Assembly (NCBI RefSeq): GCF_905220365.1
Contig: NC_061139.1
Coordinates: 10,067,001-10,131,000 of the forward strand
Source: Vanessa cardui
Taxonomy: Eukaryota; Arthropoda; Insecta; Lepidoptera; Nymphalidae
Length of the DNA: 64,000 bases
Reading direction: 5' to 3'
Shown: positions 22,404-33,255 of the stretch, piece by piece
Position numbering within the stretch: the first letter of the stretch is position 1
Layout: every line of letters begins with the position of its first letter
Notes under the pieces: model-generated
Seen by the model: the letters and a program-made list of their open reading frames with translations, nothing else
Database searches by the model: none
Told to the model about the DNA's origin: nothing
Translations under genes and position numbers: made by a program

Positions 22404-22714
22404 TACAACAACAAACAACAACAGCAAGTAAAATTCCCACTGCTAGGCTAAAGCCTCTTCTTCTTTTGTGGAGAAGGTTTTCGAACATATTTCACCACGC
22501 TGTTCCAATGCAACCTGCATTGGAACAGCGTGGAATACACATGTGGCAGAATTTCTATGAAATTAGACACACGCAGGTTTACTCACGATGTTTTCCTTCA
22601 CCGCCGAACACGAAATGAATTATAAACACAAATTAAGCACATAAATTAGTGGTGCTTGCCTGGGTTTGAACTCGCGATCATCGGTTAAGTTGCACCACTG
22701 GGGCATCTCACTCC
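22404..22714 (-). mobile_element. tRNA-derived SINE (S1) with internal palindrome
   Basis: A minus-strand copy with an AACAACAACA tail at the left. Its centre is rearranged: the segment that normally reads CCACGCTGTTCCAATGCGGG is followed by its own inverted copy (22495-22533). The tRNA head is also shortened near 22690, where the GCGTTCTAAC block is missing. Confidence 0.82.
22495..22533. repeat. 17-bp perfect inverted repeat inside a SINE
   Basis: CCACGCTGTTCCAATGC at 22495-22511 and GCATTGGAACAGCGTGG at 22517-22533, loop AACCT. No other S1 copy in the window has the second arm here. Confidence 0.93.
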
Positions 22715-22748
22715 TCAGACAGAATAATACTACGAATGATACTTTTTA

Positions 22749-23556
22749 ACCGACTTCAAAAAAAGGAGGAGGTTCTCAATTCGTCGGGGCCTTTTTTTAT
22801 TTATTTTTTATCTTTTATGTATGTTACCGAATTACTTGAAGTTGGCTGGGCCGATTTTGACAATTCTTATTTTTGTTTGAAAGGGCATGTTTTACAGGTG
22901 GTCCCATTGTCAGGAGATCAGGATCTGATGATGGGATCCTGGAGAAATCGAGGGAACTCCTCAAATTTTATAGGCACACCTATAGTGATTTCGGTTTTAT
23001 TCAAAGTGCCTTGGTCATATGCTCCCGAAAAATGAAATTTGATGAAGTGGAACTGATGAGGAAGACCACAACTGGTAATCAGAACCTATTAGTAAGTAAC
23101 TATTTTACGGGTTTAGTTCTATTTCTTTAAGATAGTCTTCAAGCAATTGATGTTAGTAAACATGCATATGATGAAGTCTAGCTATGGTGGATTACCAGGA
23201 GAATTCCTCAATGATTAACGGCATTGCATCGGGAAAAATTCTATTGTCTAATTGGCGATGAGCAGTTAACATTAGGCTATTGTAACTTAGGTAACGCTTA
23301 ATTTGAGTTGCAGTCCACATCGTATTGAAACGGCGTTGAGTTATGTTTAGAGTCGAAAGCCGAAATGTACTGAGTATAATAAAGTGAATGACAAACACTA
23401 CCAATTGTAATTATAAATAACAAAACAACACTGAAAAACATTAAATAAATTTTTATAAATAAAAAAAACCGCCTTCAAAAATGAACTAAAAAGAAAAAAA
23501 TAATCAGTTACATCCATATCCAATTTACGATTTTTTAATCACCTTTTGAAGTCGGT
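22749..23556. mobile_element. Long F-type repeat with inverted ends
   Basis: Terminal motifs are ACCGACTTCAAAAAAAGGAGG at the left and, read inward from the right, ACCGACTTCAAAAGGTG. The left part (GGAGGAGGTTCTCAATTCGTC, then a T-rich tract and TGGGCCGATTTTGACAATTC) matches the fragment at 38728-38900. I recognise it as a widespread lepidopteran repeat but cannot assign a superfamily. The 99-codon and 85-codon frames inside overlap each other in different frames and are not genes. Confidence 0.6.
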
Positions 23557-23815
23557 GCCAACAAAGTAAATAAATTCCTATATTGAAGTCATTTGAATTT
23601 GTATCGATAGTAAGGTTTGTTTAATGGTGTCATTTATACAATAAAAAGATTTAGTTTTTGTATGTATGTATTATGTATTATGTACCTATATTAGCAATGT
23701 TGGCACCGACTTTGAGAGGTGATTAAAAAATCGTAAATTGGATATGGATGTAACTGATTATTTTTTTCTTTTTAGTTCATTTTTGAAGGCGGTTTTTTTT
23801 TATTTATAAAAAATT
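23452..23815. repeat. Inverted repeat with about 115-bp arms
   Basis: The left arm (about 23452-23565) and right arm (about 23696-23815) are near-identical reverse complements, differing by three clustered substitutions (CCTTTTGAAG against CCTCTCAAAG) and A-run length. The spacer is about 130 bp. The left arm is also the right end of the F-type repeat, so an inverted duplicate of that end lies just downstream. Confidence 0.9.
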
Positions 23816-25063
23816 ATTGTAGATATGACTACTAGAGAAAGAAAATATCTGACATATGTAGATGCCATTGTATAAGATAAAACCATTACAACCATTTGTA
23901 GCCTAATGTGTCAATCTTGGGATCGTAATTGTTGTACATTTATGTAATGAGATTGGATCAATCGTCCTAAACGTGAGATCCGAAAACAAATACATCTTAT
24001 TTATTTACTTAGGTTTGCTAACATATATATGTGAGTATAACAATACACTGATTCAGACATGTTAATTTATATTAATTAGCACATAGATCTTAACCTTAAC
24101 GACGATAAAGGAACGTTTGTATGTTGAAGGTTTTATATACAATTAGTAATCTTTTTTGTTTCATGTAAATATTGTAAATTAAAAAAAAAATGCCTTGACG
24201 ACAAAATTCGGCTGTTCTAAATTTTCTTCTCTTATTCAATTTCTAGTTTGACTATCAAGTAACTGTAATATTGATTGTATTGTACACAGATCTTTAATAA
24301 TTAATTAATTTGTATTTTATATAAATTATTATTATCTGTATCCATCCAACCATGCCATCTGTCACCTCGAGTGATACATCGCAGAGCGCGGGAAAATTAA
24401 ATATATAAATTTTCACAGGCTAGACTGAGTACACAGCGAACTTATATTTAAATTATATTTTATCTAATTCATAGACTGATGTTACTTATTTTAAGGTTAA
24501 CATTACACATATGACCACTATTACGATATACAGTGCAACCTCCTTTGGGGTCCTGACATATAATTGTACTTTTAATTAAGAAAAGAAAAACTGTGATGCC
24601 TGTGGGAGTGCCTATTAATATAGCTTTATCTGTATCAAGGTTTAATAGTAAATTTCATAAAATATATTAAAGTATATATTTTTTATTGACTCAACGTCTG
24701 ACTCTCATGTTCTGAAGATGTACAGCCTTATAGCCAATCAATTAACAGTCAGTCAGTCAGATTGTCAGTCATATTTCCATAGGAATACAAAAAATACATT
24801 ACTTGAAATACATGGAAGTTTGCGCTGTAAATTACTAATCAATTCAACTCAGATACGACATCGTTTTATGGAGAGATTACCATAAAATTTAAGAATTAAA
24901 TTACCAGAAGCAAATGAATTTCTTATCTTAATGCGACCATTACGCTGTTAACCTAAATTTAGTTTCAGTTCATTACCTGTAGAAACGAAGCGACTTGTCT
25001 ATCCTGTTACAGAAATTAATTTGATATTTATACTTTCTATTCTCTTGTTTTCATAATCAAACT
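23816..25063. other. Unannotated AT-rich DNA
   Basis: About 1.25 kb with no recognised family. A run of three CAGT units lies near 24750. Confidence 0.45.
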
Positions 25064-25073
25064 GATTTAGGTA

Positions 25074-25369
25074 AAACAACAGCCAGTAAATTCCCACTGC
25101 TGAGCTAAAGGCCTCCTCTCCCTTTGAGGTGAAGGTTTGGAACATATCCCACCACGCTGTTCCAATGCGGGTTGGTGGAATGCACATGTGGCAGAATTTC
25201 TATGAAATTTGTCACATGCAGGTTTCCTCACGATGTTTTCCTTCACCGCTGAGCACGAGATGAATTATAAAGACAAATTAAGCACATGAATCAGCGGTGC
25301 TTGCCTGGGTTTGAACTCGCATTCATCGGTTAAGATGCACGCGTTCTAACCGCTGGGTCATCTCGACTC
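25074..25369 (-). mobile_element. tRNA-derived SINE (S1), TTG-tail subfamily
   Basis: A full-length minus copy with a perfect 10-bp target duplication, GATTTAGGTA, at 25064-25073 and 25370-25379. Head and box B are present (GGTTTGAACTC read on plus). Subfamily marks are AAAGACAAATT and AAATTTGTCACATGCAGG. Confidence 0.92.
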
Positions 25370-25379
25370 GATTTAGGTA

Positions 25380-26409
25380 CAGTTAGTTCTAATATGAAAG
25401 GATCACACAATTATAACGCGGCAATAGGCCTAATGTCGTGTGGTATTGGTAATCATCTTAAATCACCAATGCTCTATGAGCCTTATGAACTTATATTTTA
25501 TATCTCTTGTGCCTGTAGCTTCACTGGCTCACCCACCCTTCAAAGGGTAACACAAAAACACTAAACATTTCTGTTTGAGTGGAACTGGGTACATATCAAG
25601 ATGGACTTGTGCAAAAACCTAACAACTACAACCTAAAACAAAAATTTTTAAACGTACTTTTAAAGCGTGGCTACTTGTTCGTAATGTGGAGTCTATCAAG
25701 GAGAACAATAAAAAAATTCAGTAATTTTGAAAAAAATCAATACATAAATTAAAAAACATTTGGAAGGACACACAGTTAGTTAATTTCTACACAAGATCTA
25801 AGAAATGGTACTCATGTTGCATTTACGTCAGTTTTATTTCATTTGTTACCAACATAAAAAAAGATGGAAGCTATCAATATCAGTTTTTTACGTTACCCCA
25901 GAATTCATGAACCGATTTGGCAAATTATTTTCTGTTTCCGACGGTATATTTCTTATATCATTTATTTGGGATAACCCAAGATGAAATGAAACCAATCAAA
26001 TTAATAGAAAACGCAATTGGACTACACAAATATTCTAAGCAATCGGTACTTTTGTAGGATGTAGTGTACATGACATAAAAAGACAATATTTTTTTTGTTG
26101 GCCTCCTCACGAATCCCCGTAATATGTGTCATTCCTTGTATACCAGATTATATAGAACACAACTAGGAAAAAATCCATAATATCGAGATTATCATTGTTT
26201 TACATCACCATCAGTATTCAAGTAAAAGATTTAGATATGTCACGATAGTCGCCCTCAGTTCAGTCGTAAAATAAATAATTTTATCTGTGTTAAATTCTAA
26301 TTTTATGGTTCGTCTTTTTGGTTTTATTAAGTATTATTATTCATTAACCTGTAATAGTTAAAATATATTTATTATTTTTTAATTATTGTTTATGTTTAAT
26401 TTTTATTTG
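25380..26409. other. Mostly unannotated AT-rich DNA
   Basis: Contains an S2 scrap at 25490-25566 (minus strand; CTTGTGCCTGTAGCTTCACT, then GGCTCACCCACCCTTCA). Nothing else recognised. Confidence 0.5.
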
Positions 26410-26712
26410 CAGCAACAACAACAGCAACAGCCTGTAAATTCCCACTGCTGGGCTACAGGCCTCCTCTCCCTTAAAGGAGAAGGTTTGGAACATATTCCAC
26501 CACGCTGTTCCAATGCGGGTTGGTGGAATACACATGTGGCAGAATTTCTATGAAATTTATCACATGCAGGTTTCCTCACGATGTTTTCCTTCACCGCTGA
26601 GAACGAGATGAATTATAAAGACAAATTAAGCATATGAATCAGCGGTGCTTGCTTGGGTTTGAACACGCAATCATCGGTTAAGATGCACGCGTTCTAACCA
26701 CTGGGCCATCTC
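26410..26712 (-). mobile_element. tRNA-derived SINE (S1), TTG-tail subfamily
   Basis: A full-length minus copy with a CAACAACAACAGCAACAG tail at the left and the tRNA-like head ending at GGGCCATCTCA on the right. Very similar to the copies at 25074 and 37674. The target duplication is unclear. Confidence 0.9.
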
Positions 26713-27210
26713 ATATGTATTTAGAAATGTAATTTATTTTTTATTTTGGATGTGATATTGTATATACTGTTGGTTGTCCTAACATAAATAAATTAAAATA
26801 ATGATATACGTGACCATATTTATTCGATTATTTCAAATACAGATAACACAAAACAGACTGGGTGAGCTTTGTTTAGTATTTTGACATAATTCGACCGCAT
26901 TGAGGTCAAACCACTGTAAGGCTGTGAGCCCGTGCGACCGTAAAACTAATAATATGTTGCTGCGATACAAAACCGTGCTGTTTTCAAATTTAAGCTTGGA
27001 AATATTGCAAGGATCGCGGATACAGAGCACGGGCTGAATTTACATGCAGTACATTTGTCGTGTGACAAAGTATTCCTGAGGTTTCACGGGTATAAATAAC
27101 TGTACTGCATATTTTAGAGAAACGTATTTGTGAAAGTAAGCTAATTTATTTGGTAGTCCATCCCGTCTTTACTGCATATCTGAATACTATGAAATTTCAT
27201 ACTCATTGTC
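26713..27210. other. Unannotated DNA
   Basis: No recognised repeat. The 65-codon minus frame at 26833 has no recognisable domain. Confidence 0.4.
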
Positions 27211-27251
27211 AGGGGCACATAAGAAGATTCTATATCTTCTTATGTGCCCCT
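27211..27251. repeat. Perfect 18-bp stem hairpin
   Basis: AGGGGCACATAAGAAGAT (27211-27228) and ATCTTCTTATGTGCCCCT (27234-27251) are exact reverse complements around the loop TCTAT. Twenty bases further lies a run of 12 C at 27271-27282. It is outside every repeat family recognised here. Confidence 0.95.
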
Positions 27252-27365
27252 AAGTAAATACCAAGCGGAACCCCCCCCCCCCTCCCTAAATACAAACACG
27301 CAGACAAACAAGGTAAAAAAATCAACAGTAGGTAACGAAAGAAATGATTTACAGAATATTAACCT

Positions 27366-27570
27366 AATCCATACTAATATTATAAATGCAAAATTAATTT
27401 TGTCTGCTAATCTCTCTGTCTCAATTTCTCGACGAAACTACTGAACCGATTTACATGAAATTTGGTACACAAATAGTCTAGAGTCTGAGAAAGGACATAG
27501 GCTACTTTTTAATTTAAAAAAAAGTTACATCAATGTAATATTTTAAGCTAATTTTAATTTTCTAGCTGGT
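27366..27570 (+). mobile_element. Helitron-like H3/Lep1-like copy
   Basis: CCATACTAATATTATAAATG, CTGAACCGATTTACATGAAA and GAAAGGACATAGGCTACTTT are the H3 landmarks. It then decays before a possible CTAG at about 27565. Confidence 0.6.
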
Positions 27571-28008
27571 TTGTTATGAATTTCAAAATAACGATACAAT
27601 ATAGAACTAGCTTAAGGCCTCCTTGAGAACGATATGTTTTATCTGTATGTTGTATATTTTTAAAACTACAGCTATTTATGATGCGGATTGAAAAATTTCA
27701 ATACAGCCGCTGTTCAAACAAACATTGCTTCAACAGATACACGAAAACTATGTTTGAAAGATTTATAGATATCCAAAATGTTTACACGACTGATATGAAT
27801 CATATACACGCGAATTTGAACAGAAGTTTGGTTCGAACCGGCAAGTTTTGTTGAGTTAATGTCTAATTTGTGTTGTTTCATGTTGCTACTTAGATCAGGG
27901 CGTACGTACTCAATAAGAACTTAAATGGCATTGTTATGCTTAAGAATTTACTTTTAATGTTTATTTTTTTTTTATCTCATTTATTTAGTGGTAGTTTACT
28001 GTTTTTTA
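27571..28008. other. Unannotated AT-rich DNA
   Basis: No recognised repeat or gene. Confidence 0.4.
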
Positions 28009-28310
28009 CTTGGTGGTAGGGCTTTGTGCAAGCCCGTCCTACCCAAGGTACCATCCACTCATCAGTTATTCTACCGCCAAATAACAGTACTCACTATTGT
28101 TGTGTTCCGGTCTGAAGGGTGAGTGAGCCAGTGTAACTACAGGCACAAGGGACATAACATCTTCGTTCCCAAGGTTGGTGGCACATTGACGATTTAAGGA
28201 ATAGTTAATATATCTTACAGCGTCATTGTCTATGGGCGATGGTGACCACTTACCTTCAGGTGGCCCATATGCTCGTCCGCCAAACTATACCATAAAAAAA
28301 ATAAAAAAAA
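28009..28310 (+). mobile_element. S2 retroposon, near full-length
   Basis: It starts CTTGGTGGTAGGGCTTTGTG and proceeds through CATCAGTTATTCTACCGCC, GGGACATAACATCTTCG and CAGGTGGCCCATATGCTCG to CCATAAAAAAAATAAAAAAAA. The 3' A tail marks retroposition. No tRNA-like boxes were found, so it may be a LINE 3' end or another type of SINE. It is the best copy with 52090-52377. Confidence 0.75.
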
Positions 28311-28959
28311 TAGTATATTTTTTTTAACTATTATATTTTTCTCTTTAGACAGGCTATTCATTGTTGTATAGTATTAATTATAATTTTAAATACATATGTT
28401 ATTTTAATGTGTCTACATTTTCTTCAGTCTGTTTTTTTTTATTGCAAATGTTATGTAAACATAATTATGTACTGTTTAATTCAATATATTCGCACATTAT
28501 ATGAATTGTTATCATAAATAATATATTTTATAAACTTCCTATAATTAAAATTTTAATTGACGCACTATTCATAATATAACAAGTGCCTGAATAAAGAAAT
28601 AAAATATAACGTATAATTATGTCCTTAAGGACAAAATTCGCTTGGAGTTTGTAAAACAAAATATACCATTTTTTTAGCCCACTAATCTATCAATGTCGCA
28701 AAATTATTAATTTAATATTGATGAGGAAACTTTGTACATGCTGGTTGGGGATTATCGCATCTTTCTAATTTAACCGACGAACAGCAATATTGTGTATTAC
28801 TCTGTTCAATTTGAAGTATGAGTGCGACAAGATTAATAATAGTACAGGGGATACCATCTTGAATTGCTAGGTTTACAATGTATTGAAATGGACATTTCCT
28901 ACAGTACCATAGCGATGTAGGGAAATATGATACCAAATCTTCTTACCCGTGTCAAGAAA
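28311..28959. other. Unannotated AT-rich DNA
   Basis: No recognised repeat. The 74-codon minus frame at 28712 has no recognisable domain. Confidence 0.4.
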
Positions 28960-29150
28960 CAGTCTGTTAAGGTCCCACTGTTGGGCTGTCGTTGCTTCAA
29001 TTCCTCATCTACTAAACGCAGTTATCCCCACAATGTGTGTTATCCCCTCTTTAACACAAGTAAATCATATGAATCCAGTGGCGTTCACCACGGATTTGAA
29101 CCCAAAGTCATCGATTAAGATTTACGCCTTTCAACCACTGAGTCACAACG
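28960..29150 (-). mobile_element. Old S1 SINE copy
   Basis: CAGTCTGTTAAGGTCCCACT at the left, GGATTTGAACCCAAAGTC (box B) and CAACCACTGAGTCACAACG (box A) at the right identify it. The middle is largely deleted. The longest open frame of the window (28949-29389, 146 codons) begins inside it and is therefore not accepted as a gene. Confidence 0.6.
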
Positions 29151-29504
29151 ATAATTATCTATCTACTTTCTTATTAAAACAAAAAAGACTCACTCGAACA
29201 AAATATATGAATATAAAATCGTTAACACAAGAGACACCAGCGTGTTGTTTATTAATAAAACTGCAATGCGACGCTTGCAGATTTCGAGAGGCTACATATA
29301 AAAATCACAACCTCATTGGCCTTTTAAATATTTTATCAACGAACGAACTGATGGAACAACGCTCATTTGTTTACTATAAATATGTATGACTTGGTGCAGG
29401 CTTAGTGCTAGCTCATCCGGGTAGGTACCAATCAGATATTTTAGTGTCAACTAATTTGTCATCATAATGAACATAAGTGCTTTTCTGTTGTTTATTATTA
29501 TTAT
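29151..29504. other. Unannotated DNA
   Basis: No repeat recognised; contains the rest of the 146-codon frame that starts in the SINE. Confidence 0.4.
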
Positions 29505-29715
29505 TAAGAGCCCAGTGGTTAAAACGAGTCTATTTTAATCAATTCTGGGTTCAAACTCAGGCAAGAACCACCGAATTTTCATGTGCCTATTTGATGTTTA
29601 TAATTCGTTGCGAATAAAACTGTGACTGCATGTGACTAATTTCCACCACCAATCCAAATTGGAGGAGCGTGAGAGCTGCAAATTTTCTCCTTGAAAAGGA
29701 CAGGAGACGTTTACA
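29505..29715 (+). mobile_element. Old S1 SINE copy
   Basis: AGAGCCCAGTGGTTAAAACG (box A region) and GGTTCAAACTCAGGCAAG (box B) are followed by CATGTGCCTATTTGATGTTT, then GACAGGAGACGTTTACA, with strong divergence. Confidence 0.6.
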
Positions 29716-31085
29716 TTTTCTGTTGGTTATTATTACTGTGAACTAATATTAACGTCAGATAGCTGCTTCATTTTTAACGCTACAATCGCGTGTGAATTTA
29801 AAATTCATCAAGTTAAGAATTTCCACCAACCAATGTACCAATGTTTGCACAAATGTTCGTCGACGTTCTACTTCGAAACTCGTGAACTCGACACAATATA
29901 TAGTGTAGGTTGCTTAATTATCCTCGCCACATCGTCCCTCGGGCCGGAGGTTGGGACAAAGGATAATGTTACTCACAATCGGATAACTTTGTATGTACAG
30001 AGACAGATAGATTTACGTATTATGTTAAATGTTAATTTAACTGCTATTTAGTTAGCATGCTAACATGTGAAGTTGGTCCTGCGGGTGGATGTCGCCGATT
30101 GGGTCGAATAGTGTGCATCTGTGTTTGCGAACAAACTTTCGTAATATATCGAATTGGTTAATACGACAGCATGATTTTGCAAAACAGCAATGTAAAAGTT
30201 ATAAGAGCCTATTCGAATAATATAAAGAGTTTATTTAAAAATATTTTTAGGTGTTTAAAAATCCTGTGACAGGTTTTATTTTGATTCAATTCCATTCATT
30301 ATTTTTTTAAATGAACTGTCAAATACATTGGTTTTCTATAACCAGCCAGTATGATTTTTCCTCTATCTTAAATTAATTATTTATTGAATTGTAACAATAA
30401 TCAAGAATCATCTTTATTCTTCTTCACATCTCCGGCTGGAGCTCATGAGACCAAAGGCGATTTTTTTTTATGCAGCTGCAAGATTTTATTTTTGTCGGCT
30501 AACAGGCTCCACATTTTCGTCAATGAAATGACTTAGATATGTTATAAAAGACTATTTCTGGTTAAGCTTTCCCAAAGAAGTAAAGATACCCTACCATAGC
30601 AGATTGCTTATAACGATAAGGGATCCCATGACATAAATTGTAGATCGTGCAATTTGTTACAAAAAATTTGTAATCAAACTTTTCCCCTAAGATATCACAA
30701 ATTCTGAGAAAAAGCATTTCCATAATTTACTAAAGTTATATTCCCCATAATACTACGTCAATTCCTTGGGAATTTTTACAGGATTTATTTCGACCCGATT
30801 ATTACTCAAAATGAAAATTATACACAACTATCAAAAGTTACCTATTGCATTTGTTTACGATCGGGAATAAATAATAATGCATATTTAAATAATATAAACT
30901 TTTAATTATATTCAAAACTACTTTACAAATAACTTATATAATATAATAAAATGCTACGCGAAGCAACGGCAAGCTAATTCAGCATCAAGTTGAAAATTCA
31001 GTAATCCAATAAGGCTCCTGTAGCAATTTCGTTGCAAAATTTAAATAAGACGTTCCACCAAATGAAACAGACGCGAAATTAAGGA
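29716..31085. other. Unannotated AT-rich DNA
   Basis: About 1.4 kb with no recognised family. The 72-codon frame at 29833 has no recognisable domain. Confidence 0.4.
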
Positions 31086-31722
31086 TAGGTATAGCACGAC
31101 ACAACTTAGATGTAGCATCGGCAAATTCAATAAAACCGATTACTGGTAGTCGAGATGGCCCAGTGGTCAGAAAGCGTGCATCTTAACCGATGATTACGGG
31201 TTCAAACCCAGGCAAGCACCGCTGAGTCATGTGCTTAATTTGTCTTTATAATTCGTCTCGTGCTCAGCGGTGAAGGAAAACATCGTGAGGAAACCTGCAT
31301 GTGACAAATTTCATAGAAATTCTGCCACATGTGAATTCCACCAACCCGTATTGGAACAGCGTGGTGGAATATGTTCCAAACCTTCTCCTCAAAGGGAGAG
31401 GAGGCCTTTAGCCCAGTAGTGGGAATTTACAGGCTGTTGTTGTTGTTGTTGTTGTTGATTACTGCCGATTTATACAACCAATAGAAATAGCTATCGCGCT
31501 ATTCGTCGCTATAGATTCTCGCGTCAGTTCTACCTGAGAAAGCAAGTGCATGTAAATTGACGATATGATTTTATATTACAACATGATTATGATATTACAA
31601 GTCATTACGTTTGGCTAAAGATCATATTTACATAAGAAATAAATATTGATAATTTGGGACAGCGTACTTAATTCGGATGTGATCGCTTTTACGATTTTTG
31701 CCGATGCTGACTTAAGTTCAGG
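31086..31722. mobile_element. M1 miniature element split by a SINE
   Basis: Left end GCACGACACAACTTAGATG and right end TTTTTGCCGATGCTGACTTAAG are the inverted termini of family M1, complete at 62268-62609. Internal landmarks are ATAGAAATAGCTATCGCGC, ATAGATTCTCGCGTCAG and GCAAGTGCATGTAAAT. Without the SINE at 31146-31456 it is about 320 bp. Confidence 0.75.
31146..31456 (+). mobile_element. tRNA-derived SINE (S1) inside M1
   Basis: A full-length copy starting GTAGTCGAGATGGCCCAG and ending in (GTT)n. An 8-bp duplication, GATTACTG, lies at 31138-31145 and 31457-31464. Removing it restores the M1 sequence AAACCGATTACTGCCGATTT, matching the copy at 51888. Confidence 0.9.
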
Positions 31723-31859
31723 AATTAAAGTGTATACTAAGAACATTGTTTCTAGGTTATTACAGATTATAAAAAAATTATACTTCAATCGTACAATTTT
31801 ACGCTTGTTAAGATTAAGTCACGGTTTTAGTTTTGGTTGATTATATTGTACATACATAG

Positions 31860-32046
31860 TCTATACTTCCTAATATTATAAATGTAAAAGTAACTACTTT
31901 TGTCTGTCGCTCTTTCTCTGCTAAACCAGTGAACCGAATCGGAAGAAATTTGATATGAAGCAGCCTTGAACTCCAAGGAAGAACTTTTTTGCCTAACACA
32001 AGACAACCGACCCTCTAAAACGAGCGTTACCACGGGCGACAACTAT
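31860..32046 (+). mobile_element. Helitron-like H3 copy
   Basis: It starts TCTATACTTCCTAATATT, with GAAAGTAACT-type and CTGTCGCTC segments, GATATGAAGCAGCCTTGAAC and CACGGGCGACAACTAT at the end, where CTAG has decayed to CTAT. The small frames here on both strands are artefacts. Confidence 0.7.
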
Positions 32047-32135
32047 TAATATATAATTTATTCAAGAAATAATGAAATAATATACGTATATTGCAATCAT
32101 TACATAGTTTACGCCGGTATCGAAATTACAATTAC

Positions 32136-32373
32136 AAGGCGTGGAATTAATACCTGTTGACTTCTAGGCAGGATATATTAATATAAATAATTGTATTAAC
32201 TAACATGACTGTATTTTTTTAAATGTTGAAAAAGAGTAACTACTGAGTTTCTTGTCGGTTCTTCTCGGTACTTTCCGAACCGGTGGTAGCTTCACTTAAT
32301 TGTTAAATGACGATTCAAAAGTGCTTGTAAAACCCCACTTGAATAAAGTTTATTTTGATTTTGATTTTTGACT
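32136..32373 (+). mobile_element. LINE 3'-end copy (L1 family)
   Basis: GGCGTGGAATTAATACCTG, AAAAAGAGTAACTACTGAG, TCTTGTCGGTTCTTCTCGG and TGAATAAAGTTTATTTTG followed by a (TTTTGA)n tail. Similar copies lie at 53325, 53632 and 59935. The TTTTGATTTTGA repeat tail and AATAAAG point to a non-LTR retrotransposon 3' end; the clade is not assigned. Confidence 0.7.
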
Positions 32374-32542
32374 ATCATAAAAATCGATTGTATGATTTTG
32401 CATTTAGAATAGCATCGCGTATATACTAATGACATATGTAAATTACCTATTACAACTATAATTGAATTGGTCTCATAAAATACTTCGAAATAACATATTT
32501 GAAAATCAATATATTTGACCTTTACGGTTATTTAACAAATAA

Positions 32543-32885
32543 TCTATACATATAATAAAATTGGAGTGTCTGTTTGTACACGGTAAAGTGTGAAGTGACA
32601 GCCTGTAAATTTCCCACTGCTGGGCTAATGGCCTCCTCTCTTATTTAGGAGAGGGCTTGGAACATATTCCACCACGCTGTTCCAATGCGGGTTGGTGGAA
32701 TTTGTACACGGTACACGGTACATATACCAAAATAACATTTTTACAATTTTTGTCCGTCTGTCTGGCTGGACCAATTTTGACGGGACTTTCACGAACAGAT
32801 AACTAATATAATAAGAAGTAACTTAGGCTACCATAAAAACATTTTTTGTTAAATTAAAACGCGTAAAAGGTCGCGGCAGAGCTAG
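32543..32885 (+). mobile_element. Helitron-like H2 copy split by a SINE
   Basis: It starts TCTATACATATAATAAAATT after an A and ends GGCAGAGCTAG before a T, the Helitron TC...CTAG pattern with A/T flanks. Internal landmarks are CGGTACATATACCAAAATAA and TTTTGACGGGACTTTCAC. A truncated SINE occupies 32586-32700. Confidence 0.85.
32586..32700 (-). mobile_element. 5'-truncated S1 SINE with perfect TSD
   Basis: Only the 3' 110 or so bases of the SINE are present (TGACAGCCTGTAAATTTCC to GGGTTGGTGGAA); the tRNA head was never inserted. The perfect 13-bp duplication TTTGTACACGGTA at 32573-32585 and 32701-32713 shows that truncation happened at insertion, as in target-primed reverse transcription. Confidence 0.93.
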
Positions 32886-32886
32886 T

Positions 32887-33255
32887 CGTAAATATAACGA
32901 GATGTGTTTATAATGATACAAATAAAAATGTAATGTCGATTTCCGTACTGTCTACTGTCTGTAATTGTTTTATTTACGTCTATAAAATATACGTAACTTG
33001 GTCGGGTTGTAATTTGTATTTGTCAATGTATGTTAGTTATAGAGTTTCCATGTCTTGTCTGTACGTGCAGCTATCACATCGACCCCTGTTGTTATCAATA
33101 ACCGCAGGAGATGAATGTAACAACGCGTCGGAACGATTTACTACAAATAAAACGAGACAAAACTTATATCTACTTCACCTGCTTGAGAGAACAGTCTGTG
33201 TTATTATTATCCACAATGGTGGATTGATTGAACGAATATAAAATAGAAAATGTCT
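32887..33255. other. Unannotated DNA
   Basis: The 102-codon plus frame at 32933-33241 (many Tyr, Ser, Cys) resembles no family I know and has no coding context. Confidence 0.4.

Noticed and set aside
22736..23130. Overlapping 99- and 85-codon frames
   Set aside because: Both read the same F-type repeat in different frames.
24740..24770. Repeated CAGT units as a CRISPR-like or satellite array
   Set aside because: Only about three 4-base units, too short to be more than a simple repeat.
28949..29389. Open frame of 146 codons, the longest in the window
   Set aside because: Its first third is a decayed SINE; the rest has no recognisable domain, and a parallel frame overlaps it.
32933..33241. 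102-codon frame rich in Tyr, Ser and Cys
   Set aside because: No family resemblance, and it lies between repeats.
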